Made by a program: the position numbers and the translations under genes
In this document: positions 35,365 through 47,059 of the stretch, piece after piece
Numbering within the stretch: the stretch's first letter is position 1
How the letters are laid out: each line of letters starts with the position of its first letter
Origin: Porphyrobacter sp. ULC335
GTDB taxonomy: Bacteria > Pseudomonadota > Alphaproteobacteria > Sphingomonadales > Sphingomonadaceae
Assembly (NCBI RefSeq): GCF_025917005.1
Contig: NZ_CP078091.1
Coordinates: 2,604,001 to 2,668,000 of the forward strand
Direction of reading: 5' to 3'
DNA: 64,000 nt
Notes under the pieces: generated by a model
The model's input: the letters and a program-made list of their open reading frames with translations, nothing else
Databases searched by the model: none
Told to the model about the DNA's origin: nothing

Positions 35365-36750
35365 CTATCCCTGCTTGATCATTTTCAGCGCCGCCAGCGC
35401 CCGCTCGCGCGCTTCGCGGTGGGGAATAATCTTGCGCGGGTAGCCTGTGGGCCTGCGCCCGAATTCCTCGGGATCGTGGATGTAAGGCTCCTCCATTCGC
35501 GCCAGTTCGGGCACATAGGTGCGAATATAGCGCGCCGCATCGAACTTCTCGGACTGGCTGAGCGGCGCCATGATCCGGCTGAACATGTTGCTGTCCACCC
35601 CCGTCCCCGCGGTCCACTGCCAGTTGGTGGCGTTCGACGCATAGTCGGCATCGCACAGCGTATCCCAGAACCACTTTTCGCCCTCGCGCCAGTCGATCAG
35701 CAGATGCTTGATGAGGAAGCTGGCGGTGATCATGCGCACGCGGTTGTGCATCCAGCCGGTCTGCCACAGCTGGCGCATCCCGGCATCGACGATCGGGTAG
35801 CCGGTGCGGCCCTCCTGCCATGCCTTCAGGTCGCGCGCGGCGGCAGGGTCATTCGCGGGATCGCGCCACGGGAAGCGGTCGAAATCCTCGCGGTAGTTTT
35901 TTGAAGCGTAGGCGGGGAATTGCAGGATCGCGTTCTGCGAGTAGTCGCGCCAGATCAGCTCGCCTTCGTAGGTTTCCCAGCCCTTGGATTGGTGATGCTT
36001 TAGCGCGTGCCAGATTTGCACCGGCGAAATCTCGCCGAAATGGAGGTGAGGCGAGAGGCGCGAGACCTTGTCGACACTCGGCAGGTTGCGCTTGTCGTCA
36101 TAACCGTCAACGTCCGCTTCCCACGCGGCGAGGCGCGCGTGGGCGGCGTCTTCGCCGACTCGCCAGAAGTCGCGCATCCCGGCCGACCAATCGGGCTTGG
36201 TGGGGAGCAGGTTCCATGACGCGAGGGCATCGGATGCGGGCCAGCTTGCAGGCGCATCGAGCCGTTCGGGCGCAGGCAATTCATCGCGCGGCGGGAATGC
36301 GGCGCGGACAGCGCGGCTGAACGGGGTGTAGATCTTGTACTGCCCGCCGGTGCCGCTGGTGATGCTGCCCGGCGGCATCAGGTAGTTGCCGTGGTGAAGT
36401 TGCAGGTCGAGCGACTTTGCCAGCTTGCGTTCGGCATTGAGCCACCACGGTTCGTAGTGGTTGTTAGCGTGGATGGTTGCCGCGCCGACCTCTGCCGCAA
36501 GGCTGGTCAACACCTCCACCGCATCCCCGCGCCGCAGGATCAGCTTGCTGCCCTTGGCTTCGAGGCTCTTGCCGAGGCTCTTCAGCGAATGATGCAGCCA
36601 CCAGCGCGATGCGCCGCCATAGGCGTGGTGCTTCGGGCTCTCGTCGTCGAGGACGTAGAGCGCAACGACCGGGCCCGCCTTGGCCGCGTGATAGAGCGCA
36701 GGATTGTCGGCAAGGCGCAGGTCTCGGCGGAGCCATACGATTTGGGTCAT
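35365..36750 (-). CDS. phr: Deoxyribodipyrimidine photolyase
   Basis: The product is 461 aa and repairs cyclobutane pyrimidine dimers with blue light. It begins QIVWLRRDLRLADNPAL (antenna-domain start). The FAD-binding half has GYPIVDAGMRQLWQTGWMHNR, DWREGEKWFWDTLCDADYASN and NWQWTAGTGVDSN, with the conserved tryptophans. It is a class I CPD photolyase by pattern. A dispersed inverted repeat lies between it and the upstream membrane hydrolase gene. Confidence 0.96.
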   Translation of the reverse strand: MTQIVWLRRDLRLADNPALYHAAKAGPVVALYVLDDESPKHHAYGGASRWWLHHSLKSLGKSLEAKGSKLILRRGDAVEVLTSLAAEVGAATIHANNHYEPWWLNAERKLAKSLDLQLHHGNYLMPPGSITSGTGGQYKIYTPFSRAVRAAFPPRDELPAPERLDAPASWPASDALASWNLLPTKPDWSAGMRDFWRVGEDAAHARLAAWEADVDGYDDKRNLPSVDKVSRLSPHLHFGEISPVQIWHALKHHQSKGWETYEGELIWRDYSQNAILQFPAYASKNYREDFDRFPWRDPANDPAAARDLKAWQEGRTGYPIVDAGMRQLWQTGWMHNRVRMITASFLIKHLLIDWREGEKWFWDTLCDADYASNATNWQWTAGTGVDSNMFSRIMAPLSQSEKFDAARYIRTYVPELARMEEPYIHDPEEFGRRPTGYPRKIIPHREARERALAALKMIKQG

Positions 36751-36785
36751 TGGTTTCTCTGAGTTCGCGTTTCCCCAACAACGCC

Positions 36786-36873
36786 GTCATGCTGAACTTG
36801 TTTCAGCATCCATCGCGCAATTGCAAACGCGGTGTGGGATGAGGAATGGATCCTGAAACAAGTTCAGGATGAC
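36786..36873. repeat. Long inverted repeat with 27-bp arms
   Basis: Arms at 36786-36812 (starting GTCATGCTGAACTTGTTTCA) and 36847-36873 (ending TTCAGGATGAC) are inverted copies with 2 mismatches around a 34-nt loop. It is a dispersed element type common in alphaproteobacteria, recognisable by its VMLNLFQHP / LKQVQDDE translations. It abuts the stop of the membrane hydrolase gene at 36877. Confidence 0.85.
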
Positions 36874-36876
36874 GAA

Positions 36877-37866
36877 TTAAGGCAGTTCCTCACACTTCAC
36901 ATCGGGCAGCGCGAGGCTGAACCTGTCCTCCACGCGCGGATCGGTGAAGCGCGCATCGCGCAGCACTACCGAGCCATCAGCCGCGCGGGTCGCAAAGGGC
37001 GCGCGCGACCAGAACAGGAAGGCGTCGAGCTGGGAGTTGGTGCGGCGCGCGGCGGCCAAATTGGGAAGCGCGCAGATGTTTTCTGACACTGCACGCGCAT
37101 AGCAATCGTCGTAGCTGTAGCACTCCTCCTTGAGCCAAATTCCTTCCGATCCGACGAGCACCTCGCGCTCCCAAAACTGCAAAGGCATCGGGCTAGCAAT
37201 TACCTTCGCCGTCGTCTGCGTCTCGAGATTATCGCCACTTACCCTTACCTTGCCAAATTCCATTTGCGCGATCAGGCGCCCCTCGCCTTCCTGCTGTGCG
37301 CTGATCCATCCGTTCACCCCGATGTAAGCCAGCACCGCCGCCACCCCGACCTGCCCCGCACGCGCCCACTCCGCCCCCGCCTTCTCCCGCCGACGCGACC
37401 ACCACACGCTCGCAATCAGCAGCGCCCAAAGCCAAGGGTCGATGATGAACAGCGTATCGCCGTAGAACCATTGCGAGGAAAATGGCTCCAACAAGCGGAT
37501 GCCGTAGACGTTGAGCCAGTCGAAGAACGGGTGGCTCAGACACCCGACAAACGCCATCGCATAGAGCCAGCCAAACCGCACCGGCAGCCGTCCCTCGGGC
37601 CGCGTTCCGCGCCGCGTCTGCCACCGGTCGAAGGCCCACAGCAGCCCCGCCAGCACCAAAGGCAACAATACCAGCGCTGGCGGTCCGTGGGTGATGCCTC
37701 TGCGGAAGGCGAGATGCTCGGTGCCGTGCAGCCAGAAGAAGCATGCCGCATCCACATCGGGCAGGTTCGCGCCGATGATCAGCGCCGGCATGGCGAGGCC
37801 GGTGGTGCGCTTCAGCCCCGCCTGCCCCAGCACCGCGCCGACAAGGCTATGTGTCAGATTGTCCAT
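36877..37866 (-). CDS. Membrane-bound metal-dependent hydrolase (YdjM family)
   Basis: The product is 329 aa. It starts MDNLTHSLVGAVLGQAGLKR and has NLPDVDA, GITHGP and HPFFDWLNVYG, the His/Asp pattern of the YdjM-like inner-membrane hydrolases. Four to five hydrophobic helices are visible up to about residue 195, followed by a soluble C-terminal domain with several cysteines (ECYSYDDCYARAV). The function of the family is poorly known. ATG 37866 is chosen since homologous N-termini start with this MDNLTH pattern. Confidence 0.85.
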   Translation of the reverse strand: MDNLTHSLVGAVLGQAGLKRTTGLAMPALIIGANLPDVDAACFFWLHGTEHLAFRRGITHGPPALVLLPLVLAGLLWAFDRWQTRRGTRPEGRLPVRFGWLYAMAFVGCLSHPFFDWLNVYGIRLLEPFSSQWFYGDTLFIIDPWLWALLIASVWWSRRREKAGAEWARAGQVGVAAVLAYIGVNGWISAQQEGEGRLIAQMEFGKVRVSGDNLETQTTAKVIASPMPLQFWEREVLVGSEGIWLKEECYSYDDCYARAVSENICALPNLAAARRTNSQLDAFLFWSRAPFATRAADGSVVLRDARFTDPRVEDRFSLALPDVKCEELP

Positions 37867-37974
37867 ATGTTCACTGGCTAGCGCGCCTCCCGCGATCAAG
37901 CGAGTGGAAATGCGCTTGGAAGTTTGGGCCACCCTCGCCTATCGCACGCGGCAAAGACACGGGAGAGAACCACG

Positions 37975-38925
37975 ATGACCGACGCGCCCTTTATCCGCCC
38001 CGACATGAAGGCGTTCCTCGACATGATGGCGCAGGTGAACGGGCCGAAGCTGGTCGACATGACGCTTGAAGAGGCGCGCGATTCCTACATCAAGATGCAC
38101 GGCATCGCCGACCGCCCGGCCCGCGCGCTGCCGGTAATCCGCGACCTTGCCTGCCCCGGTCCGGCAGGCGACATTCCGCTGAGGCTCTACGACGCGCGCG
38201 AGACCCGCGACGCGGCCTCGCCGGTGGTGATGTTCTACCATGGCGGCGGCTTCGTGATCGGCGATCTCGACACGCACCATGCGATGTGCACCGAAATCGC
38301 CGCGCTGATCGACCTGCCGCTGGTCGCCGTCCACTATGCCCTCGCGCCCGAGGCCCCCTTCCCCGCCGCGATCCTCGATTGCGAGGCGGCGACGCGGTGG
38401 GTGGCTGGCAGCCCGGCTGAACTGGGCCGGACCGCAAACGGCATCATCACCATCGGTGACAGCGCGGGCGGCAATGCCACCGTGGTCGTCGGGCAATTGC
38501 TGGGTGCGAACCCCGCTGCCGTGCCGGTGGTGCTGCAAGTGCCGATCTTCCCGCTGGTCGCTGATGCCAACGGTTCGGCGAGCATGGCGGCATTCTCCGA
38601 AGGCTTCCTGCTGACCGCCGACACGATGGGCTTCTTCGACGCAGCCTACGGCGCAGACCGCAGCGACCCGCGCGGCTTCCCGATCCTGGGCGACCACTCC
38701 GCCGCCCCGCCCACCATCGTCGTCACCGCCAGCCTCGATCCGATCCGCGATTCGGGCCGCGCCTATGCCAGGGCACTGGTCGATGCCGGGCGCGATTGCG
38801 TGTTCATCGAGATGCGCGGCGTAACGCACTCCTTCACCAACCTGCGCGGCGCGGTGCCGAGCACGCAACGCGACCTTGAACGCATCATGGCAGCGATGCG
38901 CTTCATGCTGGAGAACCCCGCGTGA
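37975..38925 (+). CDS. Alpha/beta hydrolase, hormone-sensitive-lipase type esterase
   Basis: The product is 316 aa. It has the oxyanion-hole HGGGFVIGD, nucleophile elbow GDSAGGN with catalytic Ser, a catalytic Asp in SLDPIRDSG and His in GVTHSF, all standard for HSL-family carboxylesterases. No signal peptide is seen. The stop overlaps the rppH start as GTGA, so the pair is translated together. Confidence 0.93.
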   Translation: MTDAPFIRPDMKAFLDMMAQVNGPKLVDMTLEEARDSYIKMHGIADRPARALPVIRDLACPGPAGDIPLRLYDARETRDAASPVVMFYHGGGFVIGDLDTHHAMCTEIAALIDLPLVAVHYALAPEAPFPAAILDCEAATRWVAGSPAELGRTANGIITIGDSAGGNATVVVGQLLGANPAAVPVVLQVPIFPLVADANGSASMAAFSEGFLLTADTMGFFDAAYGADRSDPRGFPILGDHSAAPPTIVVTASLDPIRDSGRAYARALVDAGRDCVFIEMRGVTHSFTNLRGAVPSTQRDLERIMAAMRFMLENPA

Positions 38926-39401
38926 GCTTCGATCACCTCCCCTATCGCCGCTGCGCCGGTTTCATGCTGGTCAACGCCGAGGGCCTCGTCTTCGTCGGCC
39001 AGCGCATCGATCCGACCGCGCACGGCTTCTGGCAGATGCCGCAGGGCGGGATCGACAAGGGCGAAGACACGCGCACCGCCGCCCTGCGCGAACTGGAAGA
39101 AGAAACCGGCATTGGCGCGCATCTGGTCGAGGTGATTGCGCCTGCCTCCAAGCCCCTGCTCTACGACCTGCCGCCCGAACTGGTCGGCAAGGTGTGGAAG
39201 GGCAAATATCGCGGGCAGGAACAGCACTGGTTCCTCGGCCGCTTTCTGGGCGAGGATGCGGACATCAATCTCGAAGCCCACGACCCGGCCGAATTCAACG
39301 AATGGCGCTGGGTAGAGCCCGCGACGCTGCCCGAGGTGATCATACCCTTCAAACGGGCGGTTTACGAGGCAGTGCTGGCAGAGTTCAAACGGTTCATTTA
39401 G
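38922..39401 (+). CDS. rppH: RNA pyrophosphohydrolase
   Basis: The product is 159 aa and removes pyrophosphate from 5'-triphosphorylated RNA to trigger decay. It has YRRCAGFMLVN, WQMPQGGIDKGED and a full Nudix box ending RELEEETGI, plus the HWFLGRF and FNEWRWV segments of RppH/IalA. The start is a GTG overlapping the esterase stop. The stop overlaps the convergent DUF1851 gene by 4 bp. Confidence 0.95.
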   Translation: MSFDHLPYRRCAGFMLVNAEGLVFVGQRIDPTAHGFWQMPQGGIDKGEDTRTAALRELEEETGIGAHLVEVIAPASKPLLYDLPPELVGKVWKGKYRGQEQHWFLGRFLGEDADINLEAHDPAEFNEWRWVEPATLPEVIIPFKRAVYEAVLAEFKRFI

Positions 39402-39889
39402 GCGCTACGCGATCTCAATTGGGAGATAACTTGGGAGAGGATCGACCAGTAGACCTCCATGTCGCTCAGCTCGAGGTTTTCGAGGTCATCCACTCCGCCG
39501 AGGAACAGGGGCTTGCGGTAGCCGATGCACTGCCCCGGCCCAGGCGCAGCCCCGCCCGCCTCGCGCCAATCGCGATAAAAGCTAAGCGCCAGTGCAGGCT
39601 CGGCCAATTGAAGTAGCTCGTGATCGTCGAAGGCCCCGGCATCACACGGGATTTGCAGCGCTTCGGCCGTGCCGGGTTCCAGCATCAGCACCTCGCCCCC
39701 CCGCCCACTGTCAGCGGCAAACACGCGGCCCAGCCAGTCGCAGCCAAAAATCGTGATGCGTTCGGCAAGGTCGGGGAAGGCGGCGACCACATCATCTGCG
39801 ATAGTCGCAGCCTCGACCGCCGTAAAGCGCCGGTATGCACCCAATGCGATCAGATCATCGCGCGTTGGACTTTCAGGCCAGTCAATCAT
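39398..39889 (-). CDS. DUF1851 (Tdi1 C-terminal-like) protein
   Basis: The product is 163 aa. The C-terminus GYRKPLFLGGVDDLENLELS plus DMEVYWSILSQV is the characteristic end of the DUF1851/Tdi1 immunity-type domain. The N-terminal FGCDWLGRVFAAD resembles the GAD-like part. In Agrobacterium Tdi1 neutralises the Tde1 DNase, but here no toxin or type VI secretion gene lies nearby. It may be an orphan immunity gene or a housekeeping relative. ATG 39889 is preferred to a TTG three bases upstream. Confidence 0.8.
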   Translation of the reverse strand: MIDWPESPTRDDLIALGAYRRFTAVEAATIADDVVAAFPDLAERITIFGCDWLGRVFAADSGRGGEVLMLEPGTAEALQIPCDAGAFDDHELLQLAEPALALSFYRDWREAGGAAPGPGQCIGYRKPLFLGGVDDLENLELSDMEVYWSILSQVISQLRSRSA

Positions 39890-39966
39890 CAACGCCCCTG
39901 ATTCTAGTTGTTTCTTGAGCTAAATCGACAGCAAGCTCTATCGCGAGAGGCGATGGGCTTAAAACC

Positions 39967-40464
39967 TCAGTTCGACGCGGTCGAATCGCCCTTGCTTTCG
40001 ACCGCCAACCGCGCCGGAACTCCGCGCGCGATGGAGGTCTGCAACGCGACCGTTTCAGGGCAATTGTCACCGCACAGCGATTGCAGCTTTGCCAGGTTGC
40101 GCTTGGCTTTCTCCAGAGCGCCCTTCTCCACCAGCGCGGCACCCTCGCCAGAAATCGCGGCGAAGTTGCCCGGATCACGCTCCAGCGCCTCGCGGTAATA
40201 GCGGATCGCCTTGCCTTGCAGGCCCTGCTGGCGCGAAGCCTCGGCAAGGTCGATGAAGATCGGCGTGTAACCCGGATCGACTGCCAGCGCGGCTTCGAAC
40301 GCGTCAATCGCGGCCTGCGATTCGCCCGCTGCCAGCGATGCCTGCCCCTGAGCGATCAGCGCTGCCGCGCGCGGATCGGGCGCGCCGGTGTCACCTGCGC
40401 TCGATATACTGGCCGTCATGGCCAGACACAGCGAAAGGGCGGCAGCAGCAGGCGCAAAACGCAT
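39967..40464 (-). CDS. Periplasmic tetratricopeptide-repeat protein
   Basis: The product is 165 aa. A signal peptide (LCLAMTASISSAG) is followed by at least two TPR-like helix pairs (AAIDAFEAALAVDPGYTPIF; KAIRYYREALERDPGNFAA) and a third partial. It probably mediates protein contacts in the periplasm. AAGGAGC lies 7 bases before the ATG at 40464; the longer frame to 40545 overlaps the rRNA methyltransferase gene and is not used. It follows that gene by 62 bp on the same strand. Confidence 0.8.
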   Translation of the reverse strand: MRFAPAAAALSLCLAMTASISSAGDTGAPDPRAAALIAQGQASLAAGESQAAIDAFEAALAVDPGYTPIFIDLAEASRQQGLQGKAIRYYREALERDPGNFAAISGEGAALVEKGALEKAKRNLAKLQSLCGDNCPETVALQTSIARGVPARLAVESKGDSTASN

Positions 40465-40526
40465 CAGAAGCTCCTTCAGTGCTTGAGACCGGGAACCGGA
40501 TGGCTGGGTCATAGCACTGGATGCTA

Positions 40527-41705
40527 TCATGGTGAACGCAGGCACGCGATGAAAAAACCATCCGTGCCGTCGTGGAGCGGATCGAGGCGGGTTCCCGCCC
40601 CGCGTGGCCGACCCAGCGGGAGCGCCAGAGCCTCGCTCGACCAGCCCGGATGCCGTTCAAGAAATGCTCCGATCCGGTCCGGTCCCTCGGCATCCAGCAC
40701 CGAGCAGGTGACGAACGCGATCGTCCCGCCGGAGCGGACGAGATGCGCGGCAATATCGAGCACATGGTCCTGCAACGCATTGAGGCGCGCGAGTTCGGCA
40801 GGGTCGAGCCGCCAGCGCCCCTCCGGGCTCCGCCGCCAGGTACCGCTGCCCGAACAGGGCGCATCGACCAGCACGTGGTCCGCCTTGACGACCCAGGGGT
40901 GGAGCGTGCGCATTTCGCGGCCCGGATCGAGCAGCACGGTATGATCCACCGCCGCCCCGGCGCGCGCGGCACGCGGCGCAAGGTTGCCGAGACGGCGCTT
41001 GTCGGTGTCCGCAGCAATGATGCTCGCCGCGTTACCCAGCCGCGCGGCGAGTGCCAGCGTCTTGCCGCCGCCGCCTGCGCACAGGTCGATAATCGTATCC
41101 CCAGCCGAAACCGGCAGCGCCTCGACGATCAGCTGGCTGCCGAGGTCCTGCACCTCGATCAACCCTTCTGCATAGGCCTCCCACTGCTCGACCTGCGTGC
41201 CGGATTCGAAGCGCAGGCCCTGCGCAGAGGCCAGCGGCTCGCCCGCTTCGGGCAGCTCCAGCCCCGCACGGTCGGCCTTGAGCGCATTGACCCGCACATC
41301 GAGCGGCGCGCGCGCCAGCAGCGCGGCAATCTCGCGCCCCCCAAGGCCCGAGTTGCGCAAGGCCGATGCGAGCCATTTGGGGGCAAGGCCGGTGCTGGCA
41401 GCCTCCTCGTTCTCGCCGCGCGGCGCAGGGCCGTGGGGCGATCCATCGAACAGCGCGGCAATCGACTCGTCCTGCCCTGCCACCGCCAGCATCGCGGCGC
41501 GGCCGCTGGCGGGCACAGGGCCGCACAGGCGGATTGCGTGATAGACGAGATCGCGCACCGCGCGCCGGTCCTTCGATCCGGCATAGCGGCGGGCGCGGAA
41601 ATAGTCGGCGATGATCCGGTCGGCAGGCGCGCCCTTGCCGCGCGCCGAAGCAATGATCGTGTCGAGCAGATCGATGGCGGCCTGGACCCGTGCTGAAGGG
41701 GTCAT
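40527..41705 (-). CDS. RsmB-like rRNA (cytosine-C5)-methyltransferase
   Basis: The product is 392 aa. It has an N-terminal NusB-like helical region, the SAM site IIDLCAGGGGKTLALA, the catalytic cysteine pair in DAPCSGSGTWRR and FVTCSVL, and a final DGFFIACL. This matches RsmB/RsmF-type m5C methyltransferases. It probably acts on 16S rRNA, although specificity between RsmB and other NSUN-like members cannot be fixed from sequence alone. It lies just downstream of guaB on the same strand and ends 62 bp before the TPR gene. Confidence 0.9.
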   Translation of the reverse strand: MTPSARVQAAIDLLDTIIASARGKGAPADRIIADYFRARRYAGSKDRRAVRDLVYHAIRLCGPVPASGRAAMLAVAGQDESIAALFDGSPHGPAPRGENEEAASTGLAPKWLASALRNSGLGGREIAALLARAPLDVRVNALKADRAGLELPEAGEPLASAQGLRFESGTQVEQWEAYAEGLIEVQDLGSQLIVEALPVSAGDTIIDLCAGGGGKTLALAARLGNAASIIAADTDKRRLGNLAPRAARAGAAVDHTVLLDPGREMRTLHPWVVKADHVLVDAPCSGSGTWRRSPEGRWRLDPAELARLNALQDHVLDIAAHLVRSGGTIAFVTCSVLDAEGPDRIGAFLERHPGWSSEALALPLGRPRGAGTRLDPLHDGTDGFFIACLRSP

Positions 41706-41714
41706 GCCACGGCC

Positions 41715-44759
<3,045 letters not shown>

Positions 44760-44763
<4 letters not shown>

Positions 44764-45512
44764 TCGGCGGTCCATCCCCCGTCGATAGAATAGTTCGCTC
44801 CGGTGATCCCGCGCGCCGCGTCGCCACACAGGAACAGCGCCATCGCTGCGACATCCTCGGGCAGGACAAAGCTCTTGGTCGGCTGCTTGGCGAGCAGCAC
44901 GTCGTTCATCACCTGCTCGCGCGTCATGCCGCGCGCGGCCATGGTGTCGGGGATCTGGTTCTCCACCAGCGGGGTCCAGACATAGCCGGGCGAGATGCAG
45001 TTCACGGTGATCCCGTGGGTCGCCACTTCGAGTGCAATGGTCTTGGTGAAGCCCGCCAGCCCGTGCTTGGCCGCGACGTAAGCGCTCTTGAAGGGCGAGG
45101 CGACCAGCGAATGCGCGCTGGCAGTGTTGATGATCCGCCCCCAGCCCTTCGCCTTCATCCCCGGCACAGCAAGCCGCGTGGTGTGGAAGGCCGCCGTGAG
45201 GTTGAGCGCAAGGATCGCGTCCCACTTTTCCGGCGGGAATTCCTCGACCGGGGCAACGTGCTGCATTCCGGCATTATTGACCAGAATGTCGACGGGGCCG
45301 ACCGCGTCCATCATCGCTGCAATGGCACCCGCGTCCATCAGGTTCGCGCCATTGTAGCTCGCGCCCAGTTCCTCGCACAGCGAGGCGATGGCATCGGGAT
45401 CGCCCAGCCCGTTGAGAATCACCTCGGCCCCTTCGGCCGCCAGTGCGCGGGCGATTGCCAGACCGATGCCTGACGTCGAGCCGGTGACGAGAGCACGCCG
45501 GTCCTTGAGCAT
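44760..45512 (-). CDS. bdhA: 3-Hydroxybutyrate dehydrogenase (SDR family)
   Basis: The product is 250 aa, a classical SDR: TGSTSGIGLAIARAL, NNAGMQHVAP, a SAHSLVASP catalytic Ser, and YVAAKHGLAG. The stretch CISPGYVWTPLVENQIPD is characteristic of bacterial D-3-hydroxybutyrate dehydrogenases, which oxidise hydroxybutyrate to acetoacetate in PHB or ketone use. ATG 45512 has GGAG 9 bases upstream and gives the usual N-terminus MLKDRRALVTG. It is coupled by ATGA to the M28 peptidase gene. Confidence 0.9.
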
Positions 45513-45617
45513 TCGCCGCATCTCCTGCACGTATCGCCTATTGGCGTTCGCTTTTGCCGTGCGCATCGCGGCTGTCCAGCAAATTGCTAGTGCAACAGGG
45601 GCGAGGGAGAATTTTGC

Positions 45618-46508
45618 ATGCGGTTGGGGCCGTTCGATACGTCGCGGATCAATGTCCGTTCGAGCAATGATGGCGGCGGCGGCGGAGGCATGGGCCGCGC
45701 AGGCGGAGTCGGCTGCGGCACGCTGGTGATCGCGCTGATCGGCGCGTTGGTGTTCGGGCTCGACCCGATGCAGACCATCGGCGTGGTCGAAGGCGTGCAG
45801 CAGCAGGTAGGTGCGCCCCAAGGCGGCGGCGCCGGCGGCGGGCGGGAGCTCAGCGAGCAGGAGGTCTGCACCAGCAGCGAATACGCGACCGAGGCCTGCA
45901 ATGCCCTCACCAGTCTGGATGCGACATGGCAGGCAAGCTTCGCACGCGCCGGACGCCCGTTCGAACAGCCGTTCCTCAATCTCTTTCGCAGCGGCGTGGT
46001 GCGGACCGAAGGCTGCGGCAGCGCGAGTTCGGCTGTGGGGCCGTTCTACTGCCCTGCCGACAAGGGCATCTATATCGACACCGGTTTCTACGATCAGCTC
46101 GCGCAGATGTCAGGCACCGGCGGCGATTTCGCGCGGCTTTACGTGATCGCGCATGAATATGGCCATCACATCCAGAACATCACCGGCCTCGCCAATCAGG
46201 TGCGCGCCGCGCAGCAGCGCAACCCCGCCGCCGCCAACCAGCTACAAGTGGCGATGGAGCTTCAAGCAGATTGCTATGCTGGGTTATGGGCAGGCAAGAA
46301 CCGCGACCTTATCGAACCGGGTGATCTTGAGGAGGGCCTCAAGGCCGCAAGCGCGATTGGTGACGATACGCTCCAGCGCAATGCCGGACAGGCGATCAAT
46401 CCCGAAGGCTTCACCCACGGCACCAGCCGCCAGCGAATGGCGGCGCTGCGGTTGGGGCTCGACAGCCCAAATGATGCCGCCTGCGACGTTTTCTTTGAAA
46501 GAGCCTGA
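45618..46508 (+). CDS. YpfJ-type neutral zinc metallopeptidase
   Basis: The product is 296 aa. It begins MRLGPFDTSRINVRSSND, typical of the YpfJ/KPN_02809 family. A glycine stretch and a single membrane helix (about 33-50) follow, then the zinc motif VIAHEYGHHIQNITG (HExxH form HEYGHH) and MELQADCYAGLWA with the third ligand region. Substrates are unknown. A GAGGGAGAA ribosome-binding site precedes the ATG. It is followed after 5 bp by a small secreted protein gene. Confidence 0.92.
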   Translation: MRLGPFDTSRINVRSSNDGGGGGGMGRAGGVGCGTLVIALIGALVFGLDPMQTIGVVEGVQQQVGAPQGGGAGGGRELSEQEVCTSSEYATEACNALTSLDATWQASFARAGRPFEQPFLNLFRSGVVRTEGCGSASSAVGPFYCPADKGIYIDTGFYDQLAQMSGTGGDFARLYVIAHEYGHHIQNITGLANQVRAAQQRNPAAANQLQVAMELQADCYAGLWAGKNRDLIEPGDLEEGLKAASAIGDDTLQRNAGQAINPEGFTHGTSRQRMAALRLGLDSPNDAACDVFFERA

Positions 46509-46513
46509 CAGAC

Positions 46514-47017
46514 ATGAAGCGCCCGACCCTGCTTGCCGCCATTTTCGCTATCGCGTGCACTGCCGGGACAGCCGCCCATGCCCAGGCCATGCCCGAACCT
46601 GACGCCACCGAAGTCGCCAAGACCCCGCTGCGCGATCTCAACATCGACGCGCGCGATGTTCCGCCCGTGCTGGCCGCAGCAGCGACTGATCCCTATGCGA
46701 CCAAGGGTCTCGGCAAGTGCCCCGCGATCGTTGCGGAGATAGCCGCTCTCGATAGCGTGCTGGGCGCGGATTACGACATTGCCGAGGGCGATAGCCGCGA
46801 CCGGATCAGCGAAGGCCGCATCGGTCAGGCTGTGGTCGGATCGATCCTGCCGTTTCGCGGCATCCTGCGCGAGGTGACCGGCGCGGCCAGCAATGACCGT
46901 GAAATGCGCGCGGCCTATACGGCAGGGATGGTGCGGCGCGCCTTCCTGAAAGGCTGGGGCCTGGGGCGCGGCTGCGCTTATCCGGCGCGGCCCAAGATGG
47001 CGGCGAGCGGGAAGTAA
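46514..47017 (+). CDS. Secreted hypothetical protein
   Basis: The product is 167 aa with a signal peptide ending TAAHAQA. The mature part includes DPYATKGLGKCPAIVAEIAALD and VLGADYDIAEGD, with a hydrophobic VVGSILPFRGILREVTG segment and a second cysteine near the C-terminus (GRGCAYP) that may pair with the first. It is almost certainly co-transcribed with the zinc peptidase gene (5-bp gap). No function is recognised; it may be lineage-specific. Confidence 0.75.
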   Translation: MKRPTLLAAIFAIACTAGTAAHAQAMPEPDATEVAKTPLRDLNIDARDVPPVLAAAATDPYATKGLGKCPAIVAEIAALDSVLGADYDIAEGDSRDRISEGRIGQAVVGSILPFRGILREVTGAASNDREMRAAYTAGMVRRAFLKGWGLGRGCAYPARPKMAASGK

Positions 47018-47059
47018 AGCCCCCCGCCCGCGCGCCCTGCTCGCGATCAGCCGTCCCGA

